Positions 34,727 to 43,452 of a stretch of 54,458 nucleotides of DNA are shown here, piece after piece. Location of the stretch: contig NZ_QLTK01000041.1 of assembly GCF_003269035.1 (NCBI RefSeq), positions 1-54,458 on the forward strand, written 5' to 3'. The notes beneath the pieces are model-generated. The model was given only the letters and a program-made list of their open reading frames with translations. It was not told the DNA's origin and ran no database searches. Both the position numbers and the translations under genes were made by a program. Origin of the DNA: Paraburkholderia bryophila. Its GTDB lineage: Bacteria > Pseudomonadota > Gammaproteobacteria > Burkholderiales > Burkholderiaceae. Within the stretch, counting starts at the first letter, position 1. Every line of letters starts with the position of its first letter.

Positions 34727-35638
34727 ATGAAGATCGACGAAATCGACGCCTTTGTCACCGTCATTCGCTGTCAGTCGCTGCAACAGGCGGCGCTCGCGCT
34801 CGGCCTCACGCAACCGGCCATTACGCGCCGTCTGCAGAATTTCGAGGAAGCGCTCGGCGTCGAACTGCTCGACCGCCATACGCGACCGTTGAAAGCGACC
34901 GCCACGGGCCGCGTGGTCTATGAACAATGCCGCGTGATCCAGCGCGAACTCGACGTGCTGCGCGAGATCGTCGCCAGCGACACGCCGCCGGTCGGCACGC
35001 TGCGTCTGGGCGTCGCGCAGACCATCGCGGATATCGCGCTGAGCGAAGCGATGCGCGGTTTGAAAGCGGCTTACCCCGACTTGCAGGCGCGCGCATCGAC
35101 CGGCTGGGGCAGCCAGTTGCTGCAACGGCTCGAACAGGGCGAACTCGACGCCGCCGCGATCCTGTTGCCGGCCAACAAATCCTTCGACGACACACTCACG
35201 GCGCGTTCGCTCGGCCGCGTCAAGCTGGCGGCGGTCGCGCAGAAAGGCCTGCTGAAAAAGCGCGCGCATACGCTGGCCGAATGCCAGTCGATCGGCTGGA
35301 TATTGAATCCGGACGGCTGCGGTTTCCGCGACGGCCTGCAACGCGCACTGACGGGCTTGGGGCTGGCGTTGAAACTGAATCTGGAAACGCCCGGCACCGG
35401 GTTGCAATTGCAACTGGTCGCGGACGGCCATGGACTCGGCCTCGTGCCGTTGCCGCTACTTCAGGCCAGTGCTCATGCCGACACGCTCGACGTCGTATCG
35501 ATCAGCGACTTCAAGCCGCTGATCGATATCTGGCTCGTGCATCCGCGCGTGCTTGGCAAATTGCAGCAACCGGTGGAACGCTTCGGCGCGGCGCTTGAAC
35601 GGCAGTTCAAGGAGATCCGCGGGCAACGCGCGGCCTGA
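34727..35638 (+). CDS. LysR-family regulator of sulfur genes (CysB/SsuR-like)
   Basis: A 303-aa LysR-type protein. The winged helix-turn-helix is residues ~1-60 (MKIDEIDAFVTVIRCQSLQQAALALGLTQPAITRRLQNFE in parts) and the effector-binding domain ~90-295 (GTLRLGVAQTIADIALS, GLGLVPLPLL). The start at 34727 is the usual LysR start one residue before KIDEIDAF; upstream codons are unlikely. It is divergent from the SsuA-like gene and surrounded by organosulfur genes, so an SsuR-type role in sulfonate use is probable. Its stop codon sits in the loop of a terminator hairpin. Confidence 0.88.
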   Translation: MKIDEIDAFVTVIRCQSLQQAALALGLTQPAITRRLQNFEEALGVELLDRHTRPLKATATGRVVYEQCRVIQRELDVLREIVASDTPPVGTLRLGVAQTIADIALSEAMRGLKAAYPDLQARASTGWGSQLLQRLEQGELDAAAILLPANKSFDDTLTARSLGRVKLAAVAQKGLLKKRAHTLAECQSIGWILNPDGCGFRDGLQRALTGLGLALKLNLETPGTGLQLQLVADGHGLGLVPLPLLQASAHADTLDVVSISDFKPLIDIWLVHPRVLGKLQQPVERFGAALERQFKEIRGQRAA

Positions 35639-35651
35639 GGCCGCGCCCTAT
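35628..35651 (+). terminator. terminator whose loop is the LysR stop codon
   Basis: GCGCGGCC-TGA-GGCCGCGC followed by CCTATTTTT. The three loop bases are the TGA stop of the LysR gene. The rhodanese gene converges from the other side and ends at 35655. Confidence 0.8.
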
Positions 35652-35654
35652 TTT

Positions 35655-37256
35655 TCAAATCACCCGGAACCCATGCGTCCCGTCGCGCCCAAGCTGCGCG
35701 ACCAGACCATACTCCCACTCCAGATACGCATTCATCGCTTCGCGCGCGTTATCGGTGCCTTCATACGGACGCCGGTAACGATCGATGCGCGGCGACGCCA
35801 GCCGCGCCTCCCCGCTTTCCAGCGGCAAGCCCGCGTCGATCCACGCCGCCGTCCCGCCGCTCAGCACCTGCACCGGCTTGCCGGTCAAGGCCGCCAGTTC
35901 GGGCGCGGCAAACCGCGCGAGCGCGCTGCTGCCGCATGTCGCCACATACCGCTGCGCGGCCGGCAACTTGTGCAACGCGTCTGCGAGTTGCGAGCGAATC
36001 ACGAACCACGCGCCGGGTATGTGCCGCTTCACGTAGTTCGCGCTGGTGGTGAAATCCAGCACGACCGTGCCCGGCGTTTGCAGCAACGTCACCAGGCCAG
36101 CCGGCGTGATTTCATCGGCGTCCGGCGGTGCCGGCGCGTCGCGTGCCGCCGGCGCCGCGCCTTTCTCGCCGAGGTCGGCGGCCGTCAGTCCGTCGACCAC
36201 GTACACCTCGACGTTCATCTGCGCGAGCCAGGACGCCGTCATATTGGCGCGCACGCCGTCGTTGTCGGCGAGAATCACGCGCGCGCCGCGCACCGGCGCG
36301 AACATGTCGGTTTCCTGTACCAGTTGCCCACCCGGCGCGCTACGAAAACCGGGCACGTGGCCCGCTTCGTATTCTTCCGGCGTGCGCACGTCGAAGCGAT
36401 AGACGGTACGCACCGCTTCGCCGGCCCAGCGCCGCGCTTCGTCGCGCGACGTGCGGCCCACCTTCGCGCGATCCGCGACCGTGCGTGCGGCATTGGCGGC
36501 GGCCAGACGCAGCGTGTCGTCGGCGATCGGTTCGAAACGGCGCGCGCTGCCGTGCGCCGGCGCCTGGCCCGCGAGTGTCCAGCCGATCGTGCCGTTGCGC
36601 AGCGCCGCGACCGGATTCGGCACGCCCGCGTTGATCAGCGATTGCGCGCCGATGATGCTGCGCGTGCGCCCCGCGCAATTGACGATGATCCGCGTCGCCG
36701 GATTGGGTGCGAGCTGGCGCGCGCGCAACACCAGTTCCGCGCCCGGCACGCTGATGCTGCCGGGAATGTTCATGGTCTGGTATTCGTCGAAGCGACGCGC
36801 GTCGAGCACTACCACGTCGGCTTCGTGATCGAGCAGCGCCTGCACCTGCGGCGCGGCCAGCGACGGCGTATGCCGCTCGCTTTCCACCAGTTCGCCGAAT
36901 GCCTTGCTCGGCGCGTTGACGTCCTGGAACAGTTCACCGCCGGCTGCGCGCCAGCCTTGCAGGCCGCCTTCGAGCAACGCGACGTCGGTATAGCCCAACT
37001 CGCTTAACCGCAGCGCGGCGCGTTCGGCGAGCCCTTCGCCCGAATCGAACACGACGATCGGCACCGCGCGACGCGGCAAGCGGACCGGTGCATCGAGTTC
37101 GAGTCGCGACAACGGCAGGTTAGCGGCAAACAGCGGATGACTGCGCGCGTGCGGGTCCTCCTCGCGCACATCCACGAGCGCGATTTCCTCGCGATCGAGC
37201 AGTGTGCGGCGCACGTCGTCGAATGATCGGGTACGAAAGTTTGTAACGACACTCAT
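35655..37256 (-). CDS. four-domain rhodanese sulfurtransferase
   Basis: A 533-aa cytoplasmic protein made of four rhodanese-like modules. The catalytic position is Asp in the first (VVFDSGEG, near 71), Cys194 in the second (IVNCAGRTRS), Asp in the third (ILADNDGV, near 331) and Cys441 in the fourth (VATCGSSAL). Active and inactive modules therefore alternate. DVRTPEEYEAGHVPG in the third and LDFTTSANYVKRHIPG in the fourth are the substrate-loop motifs. It should move sulfane sulfur via persulfides. Its start overlaps the cysteine dioxygenase-like stop by 4 bp, so the two are coupled: thiol oxidation and sulfur transfer. Confidence 0.88.
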   Translation of the reverse strand: MSVVTNFRTRSFDDVRRTLLDREEIALVDVREEDPHARSHPLFAANLPLSRLELDAPVRLPRRAVPIVVFDSGEGLAERAALRLSELGYTDVALLEGGLQGWRAAGGELFQDVNAPSKAFGELVESERHTPSLAAPQVQALLDHEADVVVLDARRFDEYQTMNIPGSISVPGAELVLRARQLAPNPATRIIVNCAGRTRSIIGAQSLINAGVPNPVAALRNGTIGWTLAGQAPAHGSARRFEPIADDTLRLAAANAARTVADRAKVGRTSRDEARRWAGEAVRTVYRFDVRTPEEYEAGHVPGFRSAPGGQLVQETDMFAPVRGARVILADNDGVRANMTASWLAQMNVEVYVVDGLTAADLGEKGAAPAARDAPAPPDADEITPAGLVTLLQTPGTVVLDFTTSANYVKRHIPGAWFVIRSQLADALHKLPAAQRYVATCGSSALARFAAPELAALTGKPVQVLSGGTAAWIDAGLPLESGEARLASPRIDRYRRPYEGTDNAREAMNAYLEWEYGLVAQLGRDGTHGFRVI

Positions 37257-37861
37257 GAGATCGAAGACTCCTTCGAGACATTCCAGATATTCGGTAACAC
37301 GTCGTTCGAGTAGCCGGAAATAAACCTTTTGCGGCCGCCGCCGGCCGGATAGACCGAACGGCTCACCGCGCCGATATTCGCACCGTACACGTGAATGCTG
37401 ATCGACGTACGGTCACCAAAAGCATTGCTCACGCGATGGATGTCGCCGATGCCCGGCGAGACCGCATCCACGTCACCGGTGTCGAGGCGTTTGGCCGCGC
37501 CGTGTTCCTGCAGCGCGCCATCCGGCGCGACACGATAAGCCTGTGCAATTTCCGCGCCACGCAGCACACCGATCAGCCCCCAGACGGTGTGATCGTGAAC
37601 GGGGGTCGCCTGCCCCGGCCCCCACACGAAACTGACCACGGAAAAGCGTTGCGCCGAGTCCGCGTGCAACAGGAACTGCTGGTAACGCTCGGGATCGGGC
37701 TGCGCGAATGCATCGGGCAGCCAGTCGTCGTGGGCGATCAATTCGCGCAAGGCGGCGGCGCCGGCGTCGAGTAGCTGGGCTTCGGGCGCCGCTGCGTCGA
37801 CGAGGGATGCAATCCGGCCGACGAACGTGCGCAGACGGTCCGGCCTCAGGGCTTGGGTCAT
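37253..37861 (-). CDS. cysteine dioxygenase-type thiol dioxygenase
   Basis: A 202-aa cupin iron enzyme of the cysteine dioxygenase family (PF05995 type) that turns a thiol into a sulfinate with O2. The metal ligands are visible: His89 and His91 in TPVHDHTVWG and His142 in GDIHRVSNAF. The start is MTQALRPDRL at 37861, since upstream codons are non-homologous leader. The bacterial group includes both cysteine and 3-mercaptopropionate dioxygenases; sequence alone does not decide between them. It lies 34 bp after the second SsuA-like gene and overlaps the rhodanese gene. Confidence 0.85.
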   Translation of the reverse strand: MTQALRPDRLRTFVGRIASLVDAAAPEAQLLDAGAAALRELIAHDDWLPDAFAQPDPERYQQFLLHADSAQRFSVVSFVWGPGQATPVHDHTVWGLIGVLRGAEIAQAYRVAPDGALQEHGAAKRLDTGDVDAVSPGIGDIHRVSNAFGDRTSISIHVYGANIGAVSRSVYPAGGGRKRFISGYSNDVLPNIWNVSKESSIS

Positions 37862-37895
37862 CGAATGATCGGAAGATAGGTTGGGGTAAGACCGC

Positions 37896-38948
37896 TTACG
37901 CACCGTGAGCGAGCGCGGTATTGAAGGTGTCGGTCCACAGCGGTGCGACGTCGACATGGCGGTCGATCACCCCGGCGCGCGCGAACGTGTCCGCCACCTG
38001 CTGCTCGCTGGCGATATCGGCCGCCGTCGTGCCGGCAATACGGCGCTGCTGGCTCTGGTTGCGATACAGCGACAGGATGGCCTCTTCCGGCACGCGCAGC
38101 TCGGCGGACAGCACCTTCGCGTACGCGTCCTGATGCTGGCCGAACCATGTGCAGGCGCGCTGCAGCCGTACCAGCAAATCCGCCGACGCGGCTCGCCGCA
38201 GGGGCTCGGCGAGTGTCGTGGGATGCCCGTAATACAGGTAATTGCCCGACAGATAGCCGTTCGCGTTCTTCAGCACGCGCGCGCCCGAGCGCGAGATCGC
38301 GAGCGGCACGTTGTAGCCGTAGATCGCCCAGGCGTCGAGCGAGCCGGCATTGAAGGCCGCGAAACCGTCGCGCGGGGCGAGCGAGGTCGCCTGAATGTCG
38401 TTGAACGACAGGCCGGCTTCTTCGAGCATCCGCAGCAGGTAGTAATGGGTGGTGGTCGCGCGCAGGTAGCCGACGCGCTTGCCCTTCAGATCGGCGATCG
38501 AACGGATCGTCGAGCCCTTCGGCACCAGCACGACCTGGTTGTTGACGTCGTCCTTGTAGACGGCGATCACGCGGACCTGGGCGTTTTGCAGGCGCGCGAA
38601 GATCGGCGGAATCTCGCTGCCCGAGGCGATATCCAGCGCGCCGCCGTTCATCGCCTCGACCATCGCGTTGCCCGACTGGAATTCGGCCCAGTCGATCGTA
38701 TAGGGCGTATCGGCGAGGCCGGCGGTTTTCAGCAAGGTGGCGTCGCCGCCTTTGTAGGTCGCGACACGCAGGCGTACCTTGCTCAGATCGAGCTGCTGCG
38801 CGGCGCTGCCTTGGGTTGTGGCAGGCGTGGCGCCTGAAGCAACCGCCGAAATCAGACCGCCGCTCGCGCCGAACCACGTGAGCGCCGGTAACGCGGCCAC
38901 CAGCCGGCGACGCCGCGGCGAAGCCGGCGTATCGAAACGCTGAGTCAT
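37896..38948 (-). CDS. sulfonate/nitrate-type ABC binding protein (SsuA-like), copy 2
   Basis: Periplasmic binding protein of 350 aa, paralogous to the 33556-34527 protein. The leader PRRRRLVAALPALTWFGASGG contains consecutive arginines before the hydrophobic stretch, so a Tat signal is possible. The core shows IDWAEFQSGNAMVEAMNGGALDIASGSEIPP, SIADLKGKRVGYLRATTTHYYLLRMLEEAGL and GSLDAWAIYGYNVPLA. The ATG at 38948 is the first before the leader. It is probably cotranscribed with the thiol dioxygenase and rhodanese genes downstream. Again no permease or ATPase is present locally. Confidence 0.85.
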   Translation of the reverse strand: MTQRFDTPASPRRRRLVAALPALTWFGASGGLISAVASGATPATTQGSAAQQLDLSKVRLRVATYKGGDATLLKTAGLADTPYTIDWAEFQSGNAMVEAMNGGALDIASGSEIPPIFARLQNAQVRVIAVYKDDVNNQVVLVPKGSTIRSIADLKGKRVGYLRATTTHYYLLRMLEEAGLSFNDIQATSLAPRDGFAAFNAGSLDAWAIYGYNVPLAISRSGARVLKNANGYLSGNYLYYGHPTTLAEPLRRAASADLLVRLQRACTWFGQHQDAYAKVLSAELRVPEEAILSLYRNQSQQRRIAGTTAADIASEQQVADTFARAGVIDRHVDVAPLWTDTFNTALAHGA

Positions 38949-39012
38949 TTGGGGGTGTTCCGTGATGGTGTGGTCAACGCATGGCGCGTGGCGTCCTACG
39001 GTTAGCAGGTGG

Positions 39013-39061
39013 CCTTTCGCCTTTCGCCTTTCGCCTTTCGCCTTTGGTCTTTGGCCTTTGT
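39013..39061. repeat. 7 bp tandem repeat (CCTTTCG)
   Basis: Seven head-to-tail heptamers: four exact CCTTTCG units, then CCTTTGG, TCTTTGG and CCTTTGT. They lie immediately after the stop codon of the class II aldolase-like gene and ~65 bp before the downstream SsuA-like gene start. Confidence 0.95.
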
Positions 39062-39064
39062 CGC

Positions 39065-39889
39065 TCAACCCAGCACGTCGGGCTCGGCTTCGACCAGCCC
39101 CGCCAGCAGGCTCTCGAAAGCGAACAGCGCGCCGCCGGGGCGGCCCACCTGTTCGTGCGTGAGCGTGGCAATGTCGTGCGGGATGGCCTGCGGTGTACCG
39201 GCGGCTTCGGCCAGCAATTGCGCATGACACGCGTTGTCCAGCCCGATGTACCACCACGCCGCCGCTTCCACGCTCGGGCCCGCGGTGAGGATGCCGTGAT
39301 TCTTCAGAATCACCGCCTTGCGCTCGCCGAGCGCCGCCGCAATGCGTGCGCCTTCATCCGTATCGAGCACGACGCCGCGGAAATCGTCGAACAGTGCGTG
39401 ATCCTGATAGAACGCGCACGAGTCCTGGGTGAGCGGATCGAGCGTGCGGCCGAGCGTCGACCACGCTTTGCCATACAGCGAATGCGTATGGGCCGCCGCG
39501 ATCACGTCGGGACGCGCTTCGTGAATCGCCGCGTGAATCGCGAACGCGGCCTGATTGAGCGGGCCTTCGCCGACCACGATCTCGCCGTCGGCATTCACCA
39601 GCAGCAGATCGGACACGCGGATGCGGCTGAAATGCCTGCCGAACGGATTGACCCAGAAGTGATCGGTCCACTCGGGGTCGCGTGCGGTGATATGGCCGGC
39701 GAGACCCTGATCGAAACCGTAGCGCGCGAACAGACGAAACGCGACGGCGAGGCGTTCCTGCCGATGGCGACGTTCCGCCGCGACGCTGTCGCGCGGCGGA
39801 ATCTCGTCGAACCAGAATTTGCGCAGCGGCGCGTGGCGTTCGAGTGTGCGGCCGAACCCAGCGGCAGTGGCGTGAGAGAGGTCGGTCAT
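39065..39889 (-). CDS. class II aldolase/adducin family protein
   Basis: A 274-aa cytoplasmic protein of the class II aldolase/adducin fold. The likely divalent metal ligands are His in AAHTHSLYGKAW and His in ILKNHGILTAG; SRIRVSDLLLVNADGEIV is also typical. Members include fuculose- and ribulose-phosphate aldolases, 4-epimerases and uncharacterised enzymes of sulfonate gene clusters. Context (LLM monooxygenase 11 bp upstream, SsuA-like gene downstream) suggests action on a carbonyl product of desulfonation, but the substrate cannot be read from sequence. Confidence 0.82.
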   Translation of the reverse strand: MTDLSHATAAGFGRTLERHAPLRKFWFDEIPPRDSVAAERRHRQERLAVAFRLFARYGFDQGLAGHITARDPEWTDHFWVNPFGRHFSRIRVSDLLLVNADGEIVVGEGPLNQAAFAIHAAIHEARPDVIAAAHTHSLYGKAWSTLGRTLDPLTQDSCAFYQDHALFDDFRGVVLDTDEGARIAAALGERKAVILKNHGILTAGPSVEAAAWWYIGLDNACHAQLLAEAAGTPQAIPHDIATLTHEQVGRPGGALFAFESLLAGLVEAEPDVLG

Positions 39890-39900
39890 CGCGGCTCCGT

Positions 39901-40980
39901 TCAGGCCGCCACGCGTTCGACACGCGCAATGCGCTCACGGGTCGCGGGAATCAGCTCGCGGCCGTAGTCGATCGCGTCTTCGAGCGGATCGAAGCCGCGC
40001 ACGAGAAAGGTCGTGACGCCCAGCGCGTAATACTCGGCGAGCGTGTCGGCCACCTGCTCGGGCGTGCCGACCAGCGCGGTCGAATTCGAGCGTCCGCCAA
40101 TCTCTTTCGCTACCCCCGTCCACAGGCGTTCGTCGACGCGGTCCGATTCCCCCGATGCCGCGAGCAAACGCCGCGCGCCTTCGCTCTGTGCCGGGCCGCC
40201 CACGCCAAGCCCTTGCGCCGCGCGCAACCGCCGGGTTTCGTCGAGGATATGGTGCGCGCGCTCCCATGCCGCGCTTTCCGTGGCCGCAAGAATCGGCCGG
40301 AACGACACCGAGAAGCGCACCGAGCGGCCATGCTTCGCCGCTTCGGCTCGCACGCGCGTCACCTGCTCGCGCACCTGTGCCTTCGATTCGCCCCACAGCG
40401 CGTAGACATCCGCGTGACGGCCGGCGATTTCGAGTGCAGGCGCCGACGCGCCGCCGAAATACACCGGAATGTGCGGCTGTTGCAGCGGCTTCACTTCGGA
40501 GAAGCCCTGTTCGAAGCGGTAGTACTTGCCGTGGTGATCGAACGGTGTCGTTTCGGTCCATACACGGCGCAGTATCTGCAGATATTCGTCGGTGCGCGCA
40601 TAGCGTTCGTCGTGCGACAGAAAATCGCCGTCGCGGCGCTGCTCGGCATCGTCGCCGCCGGAAATGATGTGGACCGCGAGGCGGCCGCGCGAATAGTGAT
40701 CGAGGGTTGCCAGTTGGCGCGCGGCCAGCGTCGGCGCGACAAAACCCGGCCGGTGCGCGAGCATGAAATGCACGTTGCGCGTCACGCTCGCGGCGTGCGA
40801 GATGGTCAGCAGCGCGTCGGGACTCGTCGACTGATGCGGCACGAGGATCCGGTCGAAACCCGCGTCTTCGTGCGCGCGGGCGAACTGCCCGACATACTCG
40901 AGGTCGATCACGGGACCTTGCGCTGCGTGCGTTTCAGACACCTTGCGGGTCTGGATCATGCCGATGAATTCGATGGACAC
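39901..40980 (-). CDS. LLM-class flavin-dependent monooxygenase (SsuD/DmoA-like)
   Basis: A 359-aa luciferase-like (TIM-barrel) oxygenase that uses reduced FMN from a partner reductase. Motifs include FDRILVPHQSTSPDALLT, LAHRPGFVAPTLAARQLATLDHYSRGRLAVHIISGG (in parts), and YYRFEQGFSEVKPLQQPHIPVYFGGAS, typical of the alkanesulfonate monooxygenase group. It would cleave the C-S bond of alkanesulfonates or related organosulfur compounds. It is first in the minus-strand operon that continues with the aldolase-like, SsuA-like, thiol dioxygenase and rhodanese genes. No flavin reductase gene is adjacent. Confidence 0.87.
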   Translation of the reverse strand: MSIEFIGMIQTRKVSETHAAQGPVIDLEYVGQFARAHEDAGFDRILVPHQSTSPDALLTISHAASVTRNVHFMLAHRPGFVAPTLAARQLATLDHYSRGRLAVHIISGGDDAEQRRDGDFLSHDERYARTDEYLQILRRVWTETTPFDHHGKYYRFEQGFSEVKPLQQPHIPVYFGGASAPALEIAGRHADVYALWGESKAQVREQVTRVRAEAAKHGRSVRFSVSFRPILAATESAAWERAHHILDETRRLRAAQGLGVGGPAQSEGARRLLAASGESDRVDERLWTGVAKEIGGRSNSTALVGTPEQVADTLAEYYALGVTTFLVRGFDPLEDAIDYGRELIPATRERIARVERVAA

Positions 40981-41276
40981 GTGGAGGGCTCCCGGAATGG
41001 TGTCTGCCCGGCGGGGCGGTGGCGCGTTACGCTGGATACATGGCTTGGTTCGAGGGGTTTAAGGTAGCAGCGCGACATGCGCTTGTTAAATATTGATCGG
41101 CCATATCTATATCGGCTTTGCATGTAACGGTGTGCCGGTCCAAGTCCGGTCCCCGGCAGCCAGCCGCAAACACCCCTCCACTAACGTGGGCTTCCGCGCA
41201 CCGTCAGCAGAAAACCCGAACCTTTGCGAGAATGCCCCATCGCGCGAAAGCGCCGGAAACCGCAAACCAACAGACA

Positions 41277-42272
41277 ATGATCCCCTTCTCGGTCCTCGAC
41301 CTCTCGCCGGTCATCGCGGGCGCCACGCCCGCGGATGCCTTCAGGAACACGCTCGACCTCGCGCAGCACGCGGAAAAATGGAACTACCGCCGCTTCTGGC
41401 TCGCGGAACATCACAACATGACCGGGATCGCCAGTGCGGCGACGTCGGTGGTGATCGGCTATGTCGCGGGCGGCACGAAGACGATCCGTGTCGGTTCCGG
41501 CGGCGTGATGCTGCCGAACCATGCGCCGCTCGTGATCGCGGAACAGTTCGGCACGCTGGCGTCGCTCTACCCCGGGCGCATCGACCTCGGTCTGGGCCGC
41601 GCGCCCGGCACCGATCAGAGCACCGCCCGCGCATTGCGCCGCGATCTGCAGAACAGCGCCGATTCGTTCCCCGACGACGTCGTCGAGTTGCAGCGCTACT
41701 TCGCCGACGCGGTGCCTGGGCAGCGCATTCAGGCCGTGCCGGGCGCCGGATTGCATGTGCCGCTGTGGCTGCTCGGCTCGTCGCTGTTCAGTGCGCAACT
41801 GGCCGCCTCACTCGGTTTGCCGTTCGCGTTCGCGTCGCATTTCGCGCCCGACTACATGCTCACCGCGCTGCAGATGTATCGCGCGCAATTCCGGCCGTCG
41901 GCCACGCTCGACAAACCGCACGCGATGGTCGGTGTGAATCTGTTCGCCGCGGATAGCAACGACGAAGCGCAGCGTCTGTTCACGTCGCTGCAGCAGCAGT
42001 TCATCAACTTGCGGCGCGGCACGCCTGGCAAGTTGCAGCCGCCGGTCAAGCGGCTTCAGGCGTCGGAGATGGAGTTGAACAACGTCGCCCATTCGCTCGC
42101 GTGTACGGTGATTGGCGATCGCGACGCGGTGCGCGAAGGGCTGAAGTCGGTGATCGCGCAAACCGGTGCGGACGAGTTGATGCTCACCGCGCAGATTTAC
42201 GATCACGCGGCGCGACTGCGCTCGTTCGAGATCGGCGCGCAGATCCGTGACGAGTTGGCGGCCGCCGAGTGA
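41277..42272 (+). CDS. luciferase-like flavin oxidoreductase (MsnO8 type)
   Basis: A 331-aa LLM-class protein of the MsnO8/YhbW subgroup: FSVLDLSPVIAG at the start, RRFWLAEHHNMTGIASAATSVVIGYVAGGTKTIRVGSGG (in parts), LYPGRIDLGLGRAPGTD and PLWLLGSSLFSAQLAASLGLPFAFASHF. The ATG at 41277 begins the conserved sequence; the longer upstream frame crosses non-homologous DNA. Substrate unknown, but its place next to organosulfur genes makes desulfurisation or another flavin-dependent oxidation likely. It is divergent from the SsuD-like gene and ends at a strong bidirectional terminator. Confidence 0.85.
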   Translation: MIPFSVLDLSPVIAGATPADAFRNTLDLAQHAEKWNYRRFWLAEHHNMTGIASAATSVVIGYVAGGTKTIRVGSGGVMLPNHAPLVIAEQFGTLASLYPGRIDLGLGRAPGTDQSTARALRRDLQNSADSFPDDVVELQRYFADAVPGQRIQAVPGAGLHVPLWLLGSSLFSAQLAASLGLPFAFASHFAPDYMLTALQMYRAQFRPSATLDKPHAMVGVNLFAADSNDEAQRLFTSLQQQFINLRRGTPGKLQPPVKRLQASEMELNNVAHSLACTVIGDRDAVREGLKSVIAQTGADELMLTAQIYDHAARLRSFEIGAQIRDELAAAE

Positions 42273-42291
42273 TCGCGGCGGCGTGAGATGT

Positions 42292-42322
42292 AAAAAGGGA
42301 GGCCAGGCGGCCTCCCTTTTTT
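42292..42322. terminator. bidirectional Rho-independent terminator
   Basis: AAAAAGGGAGGCC-AGGC-GGCCTCCCTTTTTT, a 13 bp stem with A-tract and T-tract on its two sides, between convergent genes. Confidence 0.92.
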
Positions 42323-42354
42323 ATTGCATGCGCGTTGCAGGCTCAGGCCTTCGC

Positions 42355-43308
42355 TCATGTCGCTTGCGCGCGAAGTTCGCTGGCCTGCAATGACTGAATT
42401 TTTGCCAATTGCTTCTCGAGTTGCTGAACGAACACCGTGAGTCCCTGCGTGCCCGCATGGCTCATCGAGGTCATCATGCACACGCCCACTGACAGCGCCG
42501 GCTCGAGTTGCCTGACGGCAAACGTGTCGGCCGCCGACTGCGCGGTATATTCGTCGATGATCGTAAAGCCGACACCGCTCTCCACCAGCGCGCGCGCCAG
42601 ATAGTAGGTCTTGACCTGGATCATGGGCACGCGGCTGGCTTCGTCGAAACCGGCCAGCGTCGCGTTGACGATCGAGCCGAGCGGATCCATGGAGTCGAGG
42701 CTGATCCACTTCGACAGGTCGAGTTCGCGCACGTGGACCGGCGCCTTGGCCGGCCAGTCGCTAACGGCGCCGAACAGGACGGCCCGCGCGCGCCCCAGTT
42801 CTTCGATAGCGATGCCGGCCATCGCCACCGGTTCGAACGCGATACCGATGTCGATTTCCTGCGTCAGCAGCAGCGCCGACAAGGTCTGCTGGTTTTCGGT
42901 GCGAATCTCGATCGATACATCGGGACAGAGTCGCGTGAAAGCGGCGATCGCACGCGGCACGAGACTCAAGCCGAGACTCGGAATACAACCGATACGAAGC
43001 ATGCCGCCGGGATGCGAGGCCAGATTGCGCGCCAGATGTCTGACGCGATCCAGGCTCGCGTGCAGCGTCTTGGTCTCCTGAAACAGCAGCATTGCTTCGG
43101 GCGTCGGTTTCAGCCCGCTGGGCAGCCGCTTGAACAGCGCCACGCCGAGACTGTGCTCGGCCTGCGCCAGCATCTTGCTCGCCGCCGGTTGCGAAATGTT
43201 CAGGAGGCTGGCGGCCCCTGAAAGCGAGCCGGCCTGCATGACAGCGTGAAAAACTTCGATGTGGCGCAAACGCATGGTCGTGGACGAAACAGAAAGAGGC
43301 TTCGGCAT
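42355..43308 (-). CDS. LysR-family transcriptional regulator
   Basis: A 317-aa LysR protein. The helix-turn-helix is residues ~11-70 (MRLRHIEVFHAVMQAGSLSGAASLLNISQPAASKMLAQAE in parts), with a substrate-binding domain from ~100 (GMLRIGCIPSLGLSLVP, IGIAFEPVAMAGI). It is similar to the GcvA/LysR-type regulators that sit with amino acid catabolic genes. It is encoded on the same strand as, and downstream of, the MFS and ornithine cyclodeaminase-like genes (144 bp gap), so it probably regulates the D-amino acid cassette at 43.4-48.7 kb. Inducer unknown. Confidence 0.85.
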   Translation of the reverse strand: MPKPLSVSSTTMRLRHIEVFHAVMQAGSLSGAASLLNISQPAASKMLAQAEHSLGVALFKRLPSGLKPTPEAMLLFQETKTLHASLDRVRHLARNLASHPGGMLRIGCIPSLGLSLVPRAIAAFTRLCPDVSIEIRTENQQTLSALLLTQEIDIGIAFEPVAMAGIAIEELGRARAVLFGAVSDWPAKAPVHVRELDLSKWISLDSMDPLGSIVNATLAGFDEASRVPMIQVKTYYLARALVESGVGFTIIDEYTAQSAADTFAVRQLEPALSVGVCMMTSMSHAGTQGLTVFVQQLEKQLAKIQSLQASELRAQAT

Positions 43309-43452
43309 GTCAGGCTTCGCGCGGCATCCGGAAGGCGCCGTCGCGAGGTCATCTGGTTGTTCAGCAACGGATGCCGGACCCAGTTTAGCTCAAGCGTCAC
43401 GCACCACATCCCCGCGATGTTTGCGGCACGGATGCCGCACTGCTGGTTTCGC

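Noticed and set aside
41100..41165. tRNA-like 3' end (CCGGTCCAAGTCCGG then CCCCGGCAGCCA)
   Set aside because: A T-arm-like hairpin is present, but the T-loop lacks the normal TTC, the CCA is misplaced by one base and no matching acceptor, D or anticodon arms occur upstream.
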